Shown: positions 8,621-15,425 of the stretch, in pieces | Layout: the number at the start of each line of letters is the position of its first letter | How positions within the stretch are numbered: the stretch's first letter is position 1 | Source of the DNA: JAEUJM01 sp041918615 | GTDB lineage: Bacteria; Actinomycetota; Acidimicrobiia; Acidimicrobiales; DATDAH01 | Direction of reading: 5' to 3' | Assembly (NCBI GenBank): GCA_041918615.1 | Contig: JAYRVH010000009.1 | Coordinates: 1 to 64,000 of the forward strand | DNA: 64,000 bases | Translations under genes and position numbers: made by a program | Notes under the pieces: model-generated | What the model saw: only the letters and a program-made list of their open reading frames with translations | Database searches by the model: none | Told to the model about the DNA's origin: nothing

Positions 8621-9436
8621 TCAACCTGCCTTCGTTGCGCGGAGGGTGTACATGAGTGGGAGCATCGGTCGATCGTCGGGCATCCAGTAGGTGCCGTCGT
8701 CGTGCCGCTCGAGGAAGGGCCAACGCTGGAACACCGTGAACGGCTGCTCGTGGAGGAAGTCGAGGTGCAGGCCCTGGCCCAGCACCGCGGAGAGCACTTC
8801 GCTGATGGGGTGCTGCCACTCGAACGACCGGTTGTGCACGGTCTCCGCGTCGGGATCGGCGTAGGTGCCCGCGTCCTCCCAGGTGAGCGGCTCGGCATCG
8901 GCGAAGTAGTCGTAGGCCACGTCGAGTGTCTCGTCGGCGAACACGTCACCGAACGGATGGGTCTCGCGCAGGTAGAGCCGACCACCGGGCCGGAGCAACT
9001 CGCACGCGATCTCGGCCCAACGCCAGACGTCCGGCAGCCAGTTGAGGGCCCCCAGGTTCACGTAGACGACGTCGTAGCGGTGGTCGAGGACCTCGAGGGC
9101 GTCGTAGACGTTGGCGGCGACGAATCGTGCGTCGACGCCGCACTCCGCCGCGATCGACCGGGCCGCCTCGACGGCCGGCACCGAGAAGTCCAGCCCGGTG
9201 ACCCTGGCCCCGAGCCGCGCCCACGACATCGTGTCGAGGCCGAAGTGGCACTGGAGGTGCACGAGCTCGAGCCCCCGCACCGGCCCGACCTCGTCGACCT
9301 CGAACGGCTGGAGGGTCGAGCGGCCCGAGCGGAAGGACTCGACGCCGTAGAAGTCCGAGGCCACGTGGATGGGCACCCGTTCGTCCCACATCGCCTGATT
9401 CGCCGCGAACCAGGTCTCGTCGGAGGGATCGGCCAC
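8621..9436 (-). CDS. Class I SAM-dependent methyltransferase
   Basis: The protein has 271 residues. A Rossmann-type SAM site is visible: motif I-like VHLQCHFGLDTMSWARLGA, then TGLDFS (acidic end of beta 2), VYVNLGALNWLPDV and LLRPGGRLYLRE. The C-terminal third contains YDYFADAEPLTWEDAGTY and resembles small-molecule methyltransferases of the ubiE/COQ5-like superfamily. The substrate cannot be told. The GTG at 9436 is chosen because the upstream open frame overlaps glyS in another frame. The gene begins 4 nt after the glyS stop and ends 4 nt before ppdK, so it is cotranscribed with both. Confidence 0.8.
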   Translation of the reverse strand: MADPSDETWFAANQAMWDERVPIHVASDFYGVESFRSGRSTLQPFEVDEVGPVRGLELVHLQCHFGLDTMSWARLGARVTGLDFSVPAVEAARSIAAECGVDARFVAANVYDALEVLDHRYDVVYVNLGALNWLPDVWRWAEIACELLRPGGRLYLRETHPFGDVFADETLDVAYDYFADAEPLTWEDAGTYADPDAETVHNRSFEWQHPISEVLSAVLGQGLHLDFLHEQPFTVFQRWPFLERHDDGTYWMPDDRPMLPLMYTLRATKAG

Positions 9437-9440
9437 GGGA

Positions 9441-10769
9441 TCAGGCCAGGCGCTCACGCAGGTAGGCCACGACATCGCCGATGGCGACCCGGTCCTGGGC
9501 CATCGAGTCGCGCTCACGGACCGTGACCGCCCGGTCGTCGAGCGAGTCGAAGTCGACCGTGACGCAGTACGGCGTGCCCAACTCGTCCTGGCGGCGGTAG
9601 CGCCGACCGATCGCCTGCGTCTCGTCGTAGTCGCACATGAACTCGCCCTGCAACATCCCGAGCACTTCGCGCGCGGTGGGCGTGAGCGTGTCCTTCTTGG
9701 ACAGCGGCAGCACCGCCACCTTGTAGGGGGCGAGGCGGTGATGGAGGCGCAGGACGGTCCGGGTCTCACCGCGGACCTCCTCGGTGTCGTAGGCGTCGAG
9801 CAGGAACGCCATCATCGTGCGGGTGGCGCCCGCGGCCGGCTCGATGACATGGGGGACGTAGCGGGTCTCGGTGGCGGGGTCGAAGAAGTCGAGCCGCTCG
9901 CCCGACGCGGCCGCGTGCTGGACGAGGTCGTAGTCGCCCCGGTTGGCCACCCCTTCGAGCTCGCCCCAGCCCCACGGGAACAGGTACTCGACGTCCGAGG
10001 TGGCCGACGAGTAATGGCTCAGCTCGTCCTCCGCGTGGGGGCGCATGCGCAGGTGTTCGGGGGCGATGCCCAGGTCGACGTACCACTGGTGACGCGCCTC
10101 GCACCAGTAGTCGAACCACCGGGAAGCGTCGTCCGGCGGCACGAAGAACTCCATCTCCATCTGCTCGAACTCGCGGGTGCGGAAGATGAAGTTTCCCGGC
10201 GTGATCTCGTTGCGAAAGGACTTGCCGATCTGGGCGATGCCGAACGGCGGCTTCTTGCGGCTGGTCTGAAGGACGTTGGCGAAGTTGACGAAGATGCCCT
10301 GCGCCGTCTCGGGTCGCAGATAGGCGATCGCCGCGTCCTCCTCCACCGGACCGGCGTGGGTCTTGAACATCAGGTTGAACTGCCGCGCCTCGGTGAAGGT
10401 CCCCCGCTCGCCACAGGTGGGGCACACGTCGGGGTCGGCGATGTCGTCGGACCGGTGACGGGCCCCGCAACTGCGGCAGTCGACGAGGGGGTCGGAGAAG
10501 TTGGCCAGGTGCCCGGACGCCTCCCAGATCGCCGGCGGCGACAGGATGGCGGCGTCGAGGCCAACGACGTCGTCGCGCTGCTGCACCATCGACCGCCACC
10601 AGGCGTCCTTCACGTTGCGGAGCAGCAGCACGCCGATGGGCCCGAAGTCGTAGGTGGAGCGGAAGCCGCCGTAGATCTCGGCTGACGGGAAGACGAACCC
10701 GCGGCGCTTGGCCAGGTTGACGATCTGTTCCATGCGGTCGGGACTCGAGGGCTGGACGGCGGGGGGCAT
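9441..10769 (-). CDS. glyS: Glycyl-tRNA synthetase, alpha2 type
   Basis: This 442-residue class II synthetase charges tRNA-Gly. It opens with AKRRGFVFPSAEIYGG and STYDFGPIGVLL. A zinc-binding CRSC...CPTCG pair follows, then motif 2 with FRNEITPGNFIFRTREFEQ. The C-terminal anticodon-binding domain has VAVLPLSKKD. The symbol follows actinobacterial use for the single-chain enzyme. A longer open frame extends to 11546 but is a shadow of the RDD gene on the other strand. ATG 10769 is preferred over ATG 10733 because a TAGTCT box ends 7 nt before it. It heads the cluster with the methyltransferase and ppdK. Confidence 0.95.
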   Translation of the reverse strand: MPPAVQPSSPDRMEQIVNLAKRRGFVFPSAEIYGGFRSTYDFGPIGVLLLRNVKDAWWRSMVQQRDDVVGLDAAILSPPAIWEASGHLANFSDPLVDCRSCGARHRSDDIADPDVCPTCGERGTFTEARQFNLMFKTHAGPVEEDAAIAYLRPETAQGIFVNFANVLQTSRKKPPFGIAQIGKSFRNEITPGNFIFRTREFEQMEMEFFVPPDDASRWFDYWCEARHQWYVDLGIAPEHLRMRPHAEDELSHYSSATSDVEYLFPWGWGELEGVANRGDYDLVQHAAASGERLDFFDPATETRYVPHVIEPAAGATRTMMAFLLDAYDTEEVRGETRTVLRLHHRLAPYKVAVLPLSKKDTLTPTAREVLGMLQGEFMCDYDETQAIGRRYRRQDELGTPYCVTVDFDSLDDRAVTVRERDSMAQDRVAIGDVVAYLRERLA

Positions 10770-10776
10770 CGGCGTG

Positions 10777-10782
10777 AGACTA
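10777..10782 (-). promoter_or_regulatory. -10 box for leaderless glyS
   Basis: TAGTCT lies 7 nt upstream of the glyS ATG at 10769. This spacing would put the transcription start on or next to the start codon. No ribosome binding site is present, which fits a leaderless message. See the finding on leaderless starts. Confidence 0.45.
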
Positions 10783-10835
10783 CCGTCCGACCCCCAGTGT
10801 CCCTTCAGGCCCTCGATGCGGTAGGAATACCACCT

Positions 10836-11684
10836 GTGACTGACGATGCCGATCGACGTGATCCGACTGCGGTCCTGGCCCGGCGCACCCTCGCCTGGCT
10901 CATCGATGCGGTCGTGTACCTGGCCGCGTTCCTTGTCCCCGTGATCATCTTCGGGCAGCGCTTCACGGGCCGGGCCATCGCCGTCCAGCCCGCGGGCTTC
11001 CGCTTCGAGAGCGGCGACGCCACCCTGTGGTTCCCGAAGGCCGTCCCGTCGCTCGGCGATTCGGTCCTCGTGGTGCCCGGCTCGAAGTTCTGGCTCGCCG
11101 TGGGCATCTTCGCCGTGGTGCTCGTCGGCGAGCTGGTCTTCGTGCAGGGCCTCACCGGCCGCACGCTCGGCAAGTCGCTCTGCAAGATCCGGTGCGTCAC
11201 CCGTGAGCGGGCCCGCCCCGGCATCGGACGCGCCTTCCTCCGCAGCCTGCTGTGGATCATCGACCTCCTCTGGATCGTCCTGCTTCCGCTGGCCTTCATC
11301 CTCGCCAGCTTCACCAAGGGCCACCGGCGTGTCGGCGACTTCGCCGCCGGCACCTTCGTGGTCGACCGCTCCTTCGCGGCCCGCCTGGCCGCGAGCCCCG
11401 AAACCGAACCGGCTGGGGCCGACGCCGCCCCGCCAGGTGGAGCCCCTGAAGAGCCGGAGCTGGCGGATCTGCAAGGGTCGTCCGAGCCGCAAGGGCGGTC
11501 GCAGGAGCCCGACCAGCCGGTCGCCGTCCCCGCGGCGGAACCGCACCCGGAGCGATCCACCGAGCCGGTCTGGGACGACGCCCTCGACACCTACGTGCGC
11601 TGGGAGCCGTCGGTTCAGAAATGGATCGGCTGGGACGAGGCCGGCCAGAAGTGGCGGGTCGTCGACCAGTCCCGACGGGACTGA
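10836..11684 (+). CDS. RDD-family membrane protein with W-rich C-terminal tail (first of a tandem pair)
   Basis: The protein has 282 residues. The RDD domain begins with the eponymous ARRTLAWLIDAVVYLAAFL. Two further hydrophobic segments frame the conserved GRTLGKSLCKIRCV motif, and DFAAGTFVVD closes the domain. A 90-residue acidic, proline-rich linker leads to a 33-residue tail, W-x6-Y-x2-W-x6-W-x2-W-D-x-A-x3-W-R-x2-D-Q, which is repeated in the next gene. RDD proteins have been linked to ion transport and to membrane protein assembly; the role here is unknown. GTG 10836 (after GGAAT) is chosen; GTG 10797 is possible. It is divergent from glyS. Confidence 0.8.
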   Translation: MTDDADRRDPTAVLARRTLAWLIDAVVYLAAFLVPVIIFGQRFTGRAIAVQPAGFRFESGDATLWFPKAVPSLGDSVLVVPGSKFWLAVGIFAVVLVGELVFVQGLTGRTLGKSLCKIRCVTRERARPGIGRAFLRSLLWIIDLLWIVLLPLAFILASFTKGHRRVGDFAAGTFVVDRSFAARLAASPETEPAGADAAPPGGAPEEPELADLQGSSEPQGRSQEPDQPVAVPAAEPHPERSTEPVWDDALDTYVRWEPSVQKWIGWDEAGQKWRVVDQSRRD

Positions 11685-11697
11685 TAGAAAGGGCGCC

Positions 11698-12579
11698 GTG
11701 AGCGCCTACCAACCAGCAGCAGACCCCACCGCCGTCGTCGGCAAGCGTGTCGCCGCCTTCATCATCGACTGGCTCATCTACCAGGCGATTTGGTCGATCC
11801 TGTTCTTCCTCCTCGCGGATTCGGCAGACACCGACCGTGCGATCTGTACCGGCACGTGCATCACGACGGGCAACACCGTCTACGGCGTCGGGGGCGGCAA
11901 GGCCGCCCTCCTCTGGCTCGTCAGCTTGGGTTACTCGATCGGCATCTTCGTGTTCCTCCAGGGCTTCAAGGGCTTCACGCCCGGCAAGGCGGCACTCGGC
12001 CTCCGGGTGGTCAATCCCGACGGCGGCGTGCCAGGACCGGTGAAGGCCCTCATCCGTTGGCTGCTGCTGATCGTCGACATGCTGCCCTACTGCATCCCCG
12101 GCCTGCTCGGCTTCATCCTCATGCTGACCGGTGACAACCACACCCGACTCGGCGACCGAGCGGCCAAGACCTTCGTGGTTGGGAAGAACGACATCGGCCG
12201 GCCCATCGGGGCCCCGACGGCGGCCGCCCAGCCGTACGGCACTCCGGTGATGGGCGCCCCGGCCGCGCCCGGTGCCTACGGCACCGCCCCTCCCCCGGCC
12301 GCGCCGGCGTACGGCACGCCTCCGTCAGGGCCACCGGCCTACGGCACGCCACCCCCTGCGGCACCGGACTACGGCACGCCACCCCCTGCGGTCGCTCCCG
12401 AGCCCTACACCGCACCCGCACCCGCCGAGGGGCCGGCGCCGGCAGCGGCACCGGCACCCGCCGGCACCGAGGCCCAGTGGGACCCGGCCCGCAACGCCTA
12501 CATCCAGTGGGATGCGGGCCAACAGGCATGGCTGCAGTTCGACGACGCCACCCAGCAGTGGCGAGCCATCGACCAGTAG
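11698..12579 (+). CDS. RDD-family membrane protein with AYGTPP repeats and W-rich tail (second of a tandem pair)
   Basis: This 293-residue protein begins 13 nt after the first RDD gene, with GAAAGG as ribosome binding site before GTG 11698. The RDD domain starts VGKRVAAFIIDWLIYQAIW and includes GFTPGKAALGLRVV and RLGDRAAKTFVV. It is followed by a low-complexity stretch of four or five AYGTPPP-type repeats, then by a tail that shares 14 of 33 positions with that of its neighbour, including all the tryptophan spacing and the final DQ. The arrangement suggests gene duplication with divergence of the linker. A strong terminator follows. Confidence 0.8.
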   Translation: MSAYQPAADPTAVVGKRVAAFIIDWLIYQAIWSILFFLLADSADTDRAICTGTCITTGNTVYGVGGGKAALLWLVSLGYSIGIFVFLQGFKGFTPGKAALGLRVVNPDGGVPGPVKALIRWLLLIVDMLPYCIPGLLGFILMLTGDNHTRLGDRAAKTFVVGKNDIGRPIGAPTAAAQPYGTPVMGAPAAPGAYGTAPPPAAPAYGTPPSGPPAYGTPPPAAPDYGTPPPAVAPEPYTAPAPAEGPAPAAAPAPAGTEAQWDPARNAYIQWDAGQQAWLQFDDATQQWRAIDQ

Positions 12580-12610
12580 CACTCGGGCACAGGCCACGCA
12601 CCACAGACCA

Positions 12611-12648
12611 CGCGAAGAGGCCCTCCCTTGCGGGAGGGCCTCTTCGCG
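12611..12648. terminator. Bidirectional intrinsic terminator
   Basis: A perfect 17-bp stem (CGCGAAGAGGCCCTCCC and its complement) surrounds a TTGC loop. There is no T-tract, as is common in GC-rich genomes. It lies between the convergent RDD and TM2 genes and can serve both. Confidence 0.88.
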
Positions 12649-12687
12649 TCCTGGTCAACCGGTCAACGAGTCAACCAGTCGTGGGGC

Positions 12688-13182
12688 TCACTGCGCCAGG
12701 GGGCGACCTTCGGCGTCGGTGGAGAGGCTGGGCGAGCCCGTGAGGATCAGGATCCCCTCGATGAGGCCCCAGATGCCGCCGATCCCGCAGGTGACGATGG
12801 TCACGGCGATCTGCGCGATGCCGATGCCCGTGTAGCCCAGGTAGAAGCGATGGACGCCGATGCTGCCCAGGAAGATGCCGAGCAGGCCGGCGGTCATCTT
12901 CGACTTGAGGGGCCGACCGTCCGGGCCGACCGGCACCGGGGCCGGGCCGTAGGCGGGCTGGGGGGCGTAGCCCTGCGGCGGAGCGGCATAGCCAGGCGCG
13001 GGCGGCGGTGCGTAGCCCGGGGCGGGCGGAGCCGCATAGCCGGGGGCCGGGGGCGGCGAGTAGTCGGGACTCGGAGGGGCCGGGGGGGCATCGCCGCCGG
13101 GTGGCGGTGGTGCCGACCAGACCGTCTCACTGGGATCGGGATCGCTGCTGCCCGGGGGCGGCGGTGGCGGGTAGTCACTCAT
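12688..13182 (-). CDS. TM2-domain membrane protein with Pro/Tyr-rich N terminus
   Basis: This 164-residue protein starts MSDYPPPPPPGSS. About 90 residues of proline-rich repeats such as APGYAAPPAPGY are followed by a TM2 domain: KSKMTAGLLGIFLGSIGVHR, then FYLGYTGIGIAQIAV and CGIGGIWGLIEGILIL. The two helices with the intervening G.HRFYLG motif define TM2. The proline-rich region is probably cytoplasmic and may mediate protein contacts. ATG 13182 follows CGAGG, and a TAACGT box upstream could be its -10. The biological role of bacterial TM2 proteins is poorly known. Confidence 0.82.
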   Translation of the reverse strand: MSDYPPPPPPGSSDPDPSETVWSAPPPPGGDAPPAPPSPDYSPPPAPGYAAPPAPGYAPPPAPGYAAPPQGYAPQPAYGPAPVPVGPDGRPLKSKMTAGLLGIFLGSIGVHRFYLGYTGIGIAQIAVTIVTCGIGGIWGLIEGILILTGSPSLSTDAEGRPLAQ

Positions 13183-13268
13183 GGTGGGCCTCGCGGGTAG
13201 TCGGACGAACCTTCCCACGTTAGCAACGGCCGCCCGGTGGTCGCAGGAGATCGTGGCAAGCTGAACAG

Positions 13269-13718
13269 ATGAGCGACTACTCCCAGGGCCCCGGATGGTG
13301 GCAGGCATCGGACGGCAAGTGGTACCCGCCGCAGCAGGCGTCCGCTGCACCTGCAGCCGGGCCGTGGGGCGCCGCACCACCGCCGGGCATGCCCTACGCC
13401 ATGCCCGCGTACCAGATCCGCTCGACCAACGGACTGGCGATCGCCGCACTCGTCTGCGGCGTTGCGGGGTTCGTGACCTGCGTCAGCGCCATCCCAGCGG
13501 TGATCATGGGCCACATCGCCCGCAAGCAGATCCGTGAGTCCAACGGGACCCAGCAGGGGGACGGCATGGCCCTGGCCGGCATCATCACCGGCTACGCCGT
13601 GCTCGGACTCCTGGTGGCCTACGTGATCTTCATCGTCGTCGTCGCCAACACCACGAACGACCTCAACGACACCAACAACTTCGGCCTGGTCTCCGGCCTG
13701 CTGGCCCGCCTTCGCTGA
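13269..13718 (+). CDS. DUF4190-like membrane protein with N-terminal GWWQASDGKWYPP motif
   Basis: The protein has 149 residues. It begins SQGPGWWQASDGKWYPPQ, an aromatic cassette found at the start of many small actinobacterial membrane proteins. Two helices carry the DUF4190 pattern: NGLAIAALVCGVAGFVTC, then GHIARKQIRESNGTQQGDG, then MALAGIITGYAVLGLLVAYV. No catalytic residue is seen. It is divergent from the TM2 gene and ends 10 nt from the convergent recO stop. The function is unknown. Confidence 0.75.
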   Translation: MSDYSQGPGWWQASDGKWYPPQQASAAPAAGPWGAAPPPGMPYAMPAYQIRSTNGLAIAALVCGVAGFVTCVSAIPAVIMGHIARKQIRESNGTQQGDGMALAGIITGYAVLGLLVAYVIFIVVVANTTNDLNDTNNFGLVSGLLARLR

Positions 13719-13728
13719 CGGACCGGCC

Positions 13729-14445
13729 TCAGGCCTGCTCGAGCACGCCGAAGGAGCGCAGGCGGCGCTCGAGGTGGCGTTCGAGCGATCGGGTGGCCAG
13801 AAGGTCCACCTCGGCGGTGGCTGCCGAGTCGGGTGCGTCGAGCGCCGTGGCGAGCCGCCCACCGAGGATCTGCTGCATCAGCAGCAGAGCCTCCGGGCTC
13901 ACTGCGGTGCCCCGGCGGCATGACCGGCACAACATGCCGCCCTCATCGAGATCGAAGGCGACGAGGTCCCGGTCGGCACCACAGAGCACGCACTGGTCGA
14001 CCACGGGGCGGAGGCCCTCGAGCGCCAGCAGCTTCCAGAAGAACCCGGCGACCACGAGGGCCGACGAACGTGCCGCGAGTGTCCGCAGGGCACCGAGGAG
14101 CAGTTGGTAGAGCGCCGTGGCCGGCGGTGCGTCTTCGGACACCTGGTCGACGGCCTCGAGCATCGCCGATGCCCGCGCGAACGAATCGAGGTCTTCGCGC
14201 AGGGTGCGAAACTGGTCGACCGACTCGACCTGGGTGACGATGTCGAGCGTGCGGCCCTTGTAGAACTGCGCGGCCACGTGGCTCGTGGGCTCGAGGCGGG
14301 CGCCGAACTTGCTGCGGGTCTTGCGCACCCCCTTGGCCACGGCGCGCACCTTGCCGTGCTCTGCGGTGTAGAGAGCGATGATGCGGTCGGCCTCGCCCAG
14401 CTTGTGGGTCCGCAACACGATGCCGTGATCGCGGTACAGGCTCAT
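13729..14445 (-). CDS. recO: DNA repair protein RecO
   Basis: This 238-residue protein acts with RecF and RecR to load RecA on gapped DNA. The N-terminal OB fold is typical: RDHGIVLRTHKLGEADRII and KGVRKTRSKFGARLEPTS. The C-terminal helical domain holds a four-cysteine zinc site, CVLCG and CRSCRRG. ATG 14445 is the start. The open frame runs on upstream to 14562, but that part overlaps the minicistron and uppS and is not RecO-like. The start is overlapped by the stop of the minicistron at 14442-14528 (ATGA), so recO translation is probably coupled to it. Confidence 0.95.
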   Translation of the reverse strand: MSLYRDHGIVLRTHKLGEADRIIALYTAEHGKVRAVAKGVRKTRSKFGARLEPTSHVAAQFYKGRTLDIVTQVESVDQFRTLREDLDSFARASAMLEAVDQVSEDAPPATALYQLLLGALRTLAARSSALVVAGFFWKLLALEGLRPVVDQCVLCGADRDLVAFDLDEGGMLCRSCRRGTAVSPEALLLMQQILGGRLATALDAPDSAATAEVDLLATRSLERHLERRLRSFGVLEQA

Positions 14446-14528
14446 GTCTCCCGCTCTCGGCGACTGCGTCGCCGGGCCGCTCGCTCTGCGTTCAGGCCAC
14501 GCAGGCCGGGGGCCGCCGCTCCGCTCAT
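14442..14528 (-). CDS. 28-codon minicistron between uppS and recO (RTGA-hairpin family)
   Basis: The ATG overlaps the uppS stop (ATGA at 14528-14525) and the TGA overlaps the recO ATG (ATGA at 14445-14442). The peptide ends ERAARRRSRRERET, very close to the leaders before leuS and dinG. The last 44 nt match the leuS leader at 39 positions. They contain a hairpin at 14459-14473, stem GGCGAC/GTCGCC with loop GCA. ATGAGC is repeated at both ends of the unit. The likely role is coupling of uppS to recO. It resembles in logic the mycobacterial MIRU elements; homology to them is not claimed. Confidence 0.6.
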   Translation of the reverse strand: MSGAAAPGLRGLNAERAARRRSRRERET

Positions 14529-15280
14529 GATCGGCGCTTGCCGCGCCCCCGACGCTCGGCATCCTGGTCGAGGCCGCCGAACCGACGCTCGCGCTGCTGG
14601 TACTCGCGCACGGCGTCGAAGAGGTGCTCTCGGCGGTAGTCGGGCCACAACACCTCGGTGAAGACCAACTCGCTGTAGGCGATCTCCCAGAGCAGGTAGT
14701 TCGAGATGCGGTACTCGCCGGACGTCCGCACCATGAGGTCGGGGTCGGGCATCTCGGGGTCGTACAGGTGCCGTCGGATCGACGCCTCGGTGATCTTGTC
14801 GGCGGGCGTGCCCGCCCGGACCAGCGCCTGCACCGCGTCGACGATCTCGGCGCGACCGCCGTAGTTGAAGGCGATGGTGAAGGTCATCCCCCGGTTGTCG
14901 CGGGTGAGCTCGATCGACTCGTCCATGCGCCGCAGCAGGCGTTTCGGCACCCGCCAGCCACGACGACCGACGAAGCGCATGCGGACGTCCCGGTCGTTCA
15001 GTTCGTCCCGCCGGCGGCGCAGGATCGACTCGTTGAAGCCCATGAGGTACCGGACCTCGTCGGGCGGGCGCTTCCAGTTCTCGGTGGAGAACGCGTAGAC
15101 GGTGAGCCACCTGATGCCGAGGTCGATGGCCCCCTCGACGGTGTCGAACAAGGCCTCCTCGCCCGCGGCGTGGCCCTCGGTGCGCTTGAGCCCCCGTTGT
15201 TCGGCCCAGCGCCCGTTGCCGTCCATCACCAGGGCCACGTGGGTGGGCACGCGCGCAAGATCGATGTCGTCGGGCAACAC
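14525..15280 (-). CDS. uppS: Isoprenyl transferase (undecaprenyl diphosphate synthase type)
   Basis: This 251-residue cis-prenyltransferase builds the polyprenyl carrier used for cell-wall and polysaccharide synthesis. The signature VALVMDGNGRWAEQRGL includes the catalytic Asp. Others are TVYAFSTENWKRP, FNYGGRAEIVDA, and the C-terminal PDLMVRTSGEYRISNYLLWE and YSELVFTEVLWPDY. The GTG at 15280 follows a TAGGTT box by 6 nt, which suggests a leaderless start; TTG 15277 is the next codon. It is followed by the minicistron and recO, a common actinobacterial pairing. Confidence 0.95.
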   Translation of the reverse strand: MLPDDIDLARVPTHVALVMDGNGRWAEQRGLKRTEGHAAGEEALFDTVEGAIDLGIRWLTVYAFSTENWKRPPDEVRYLMGFNESILRRRRDELNDRDVRMRFVGRRGWRVPKRLLRRMDESIELTRDNRGMTFTIAFNYGGRAEIVDAVQALVRAGTPADKITEASIRRHLYDPEMPDPDLMVRTSGEYRISNYLLWEIAYSELVFTEVLWPDYRREHLFDAVREYQQRERRFGGLDQDAERRGRGKRRS

Positions 15281-15286
15281 GACAGC

Positions 15287-15292
15287 AACCTA
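15287..15292 (-). promoter_or_regulatory. -10 box for leaderless uppS
   Basis: TAGGTT lies 6 nt before the GTG start at 15280. There is no ribosome binding site in between. The divergent dinG leader has its own box at 15351-15356, leaving about 58 nt for two promoters. Confidence 0.45.
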
Positions 15293-15350
15293 CCGCCTGC
15301 CCTGCGGTCAACGAGGGAGGCCCCTCCGCGAGACTCTCCCGGCCCGCCCC

Positions 15351-15356
15351 TATGGT
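15351..15356 (+). promoter_or_regulatory. -10 box for the dinG leader
   Basis: TATGGT lies 6 nt before the GTG that opens the minicistron at 15363. The transcript would begin at or next to that GTG and would not include any ribosome binding site. Confidence 0.45.
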
Positions 15357-15362
15357 GGACCG

Positions 15363-15425
15363 GTGAGCCCGAGGAACGAGGGCGGGGCCCGAGCAGCCCG
15401 GCGAAGCCGAGAGCGGGACGCGTGA
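15363..15425 (+). CDS. 20-codon leader minicistron of dinG (RTGA-hairpin family)
   Basis: A GTG start 6 nt behind TATGGT opens a 20-residue frame ending GARAARRSRERDA. Its TGA overlaps the dinG GTG (GTGA at 15422-15425). The sequence matches the leuS and recO leaders over GCCCGAGC.GCCCGGCG and AGAGCGGGA, and has a shortened hairpin CGGC-GAA-GCCG at 15399-15409. GTGAGCC occurs at both ends of the unit, like a target duplication. It probably loads ribosomes without a leader and passes them to dinG. Confidence 0.55.
   Translation: MSPRNEGGARAARRSRERDA

Noticed and set aside
10770..11546. N-terminal extension of glyS on the minus strand
   Set aside because: It is antisense to an RDD gene and lies upstream of the first conserved GlyRS residues.
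14459..14473. Hairpin before recO as a transcription terminator
   Set aside because: It lies inside a minicistron at a coupled junction, the stem is only 6 bp with no T-tract, and the same structure recurs before leuS.
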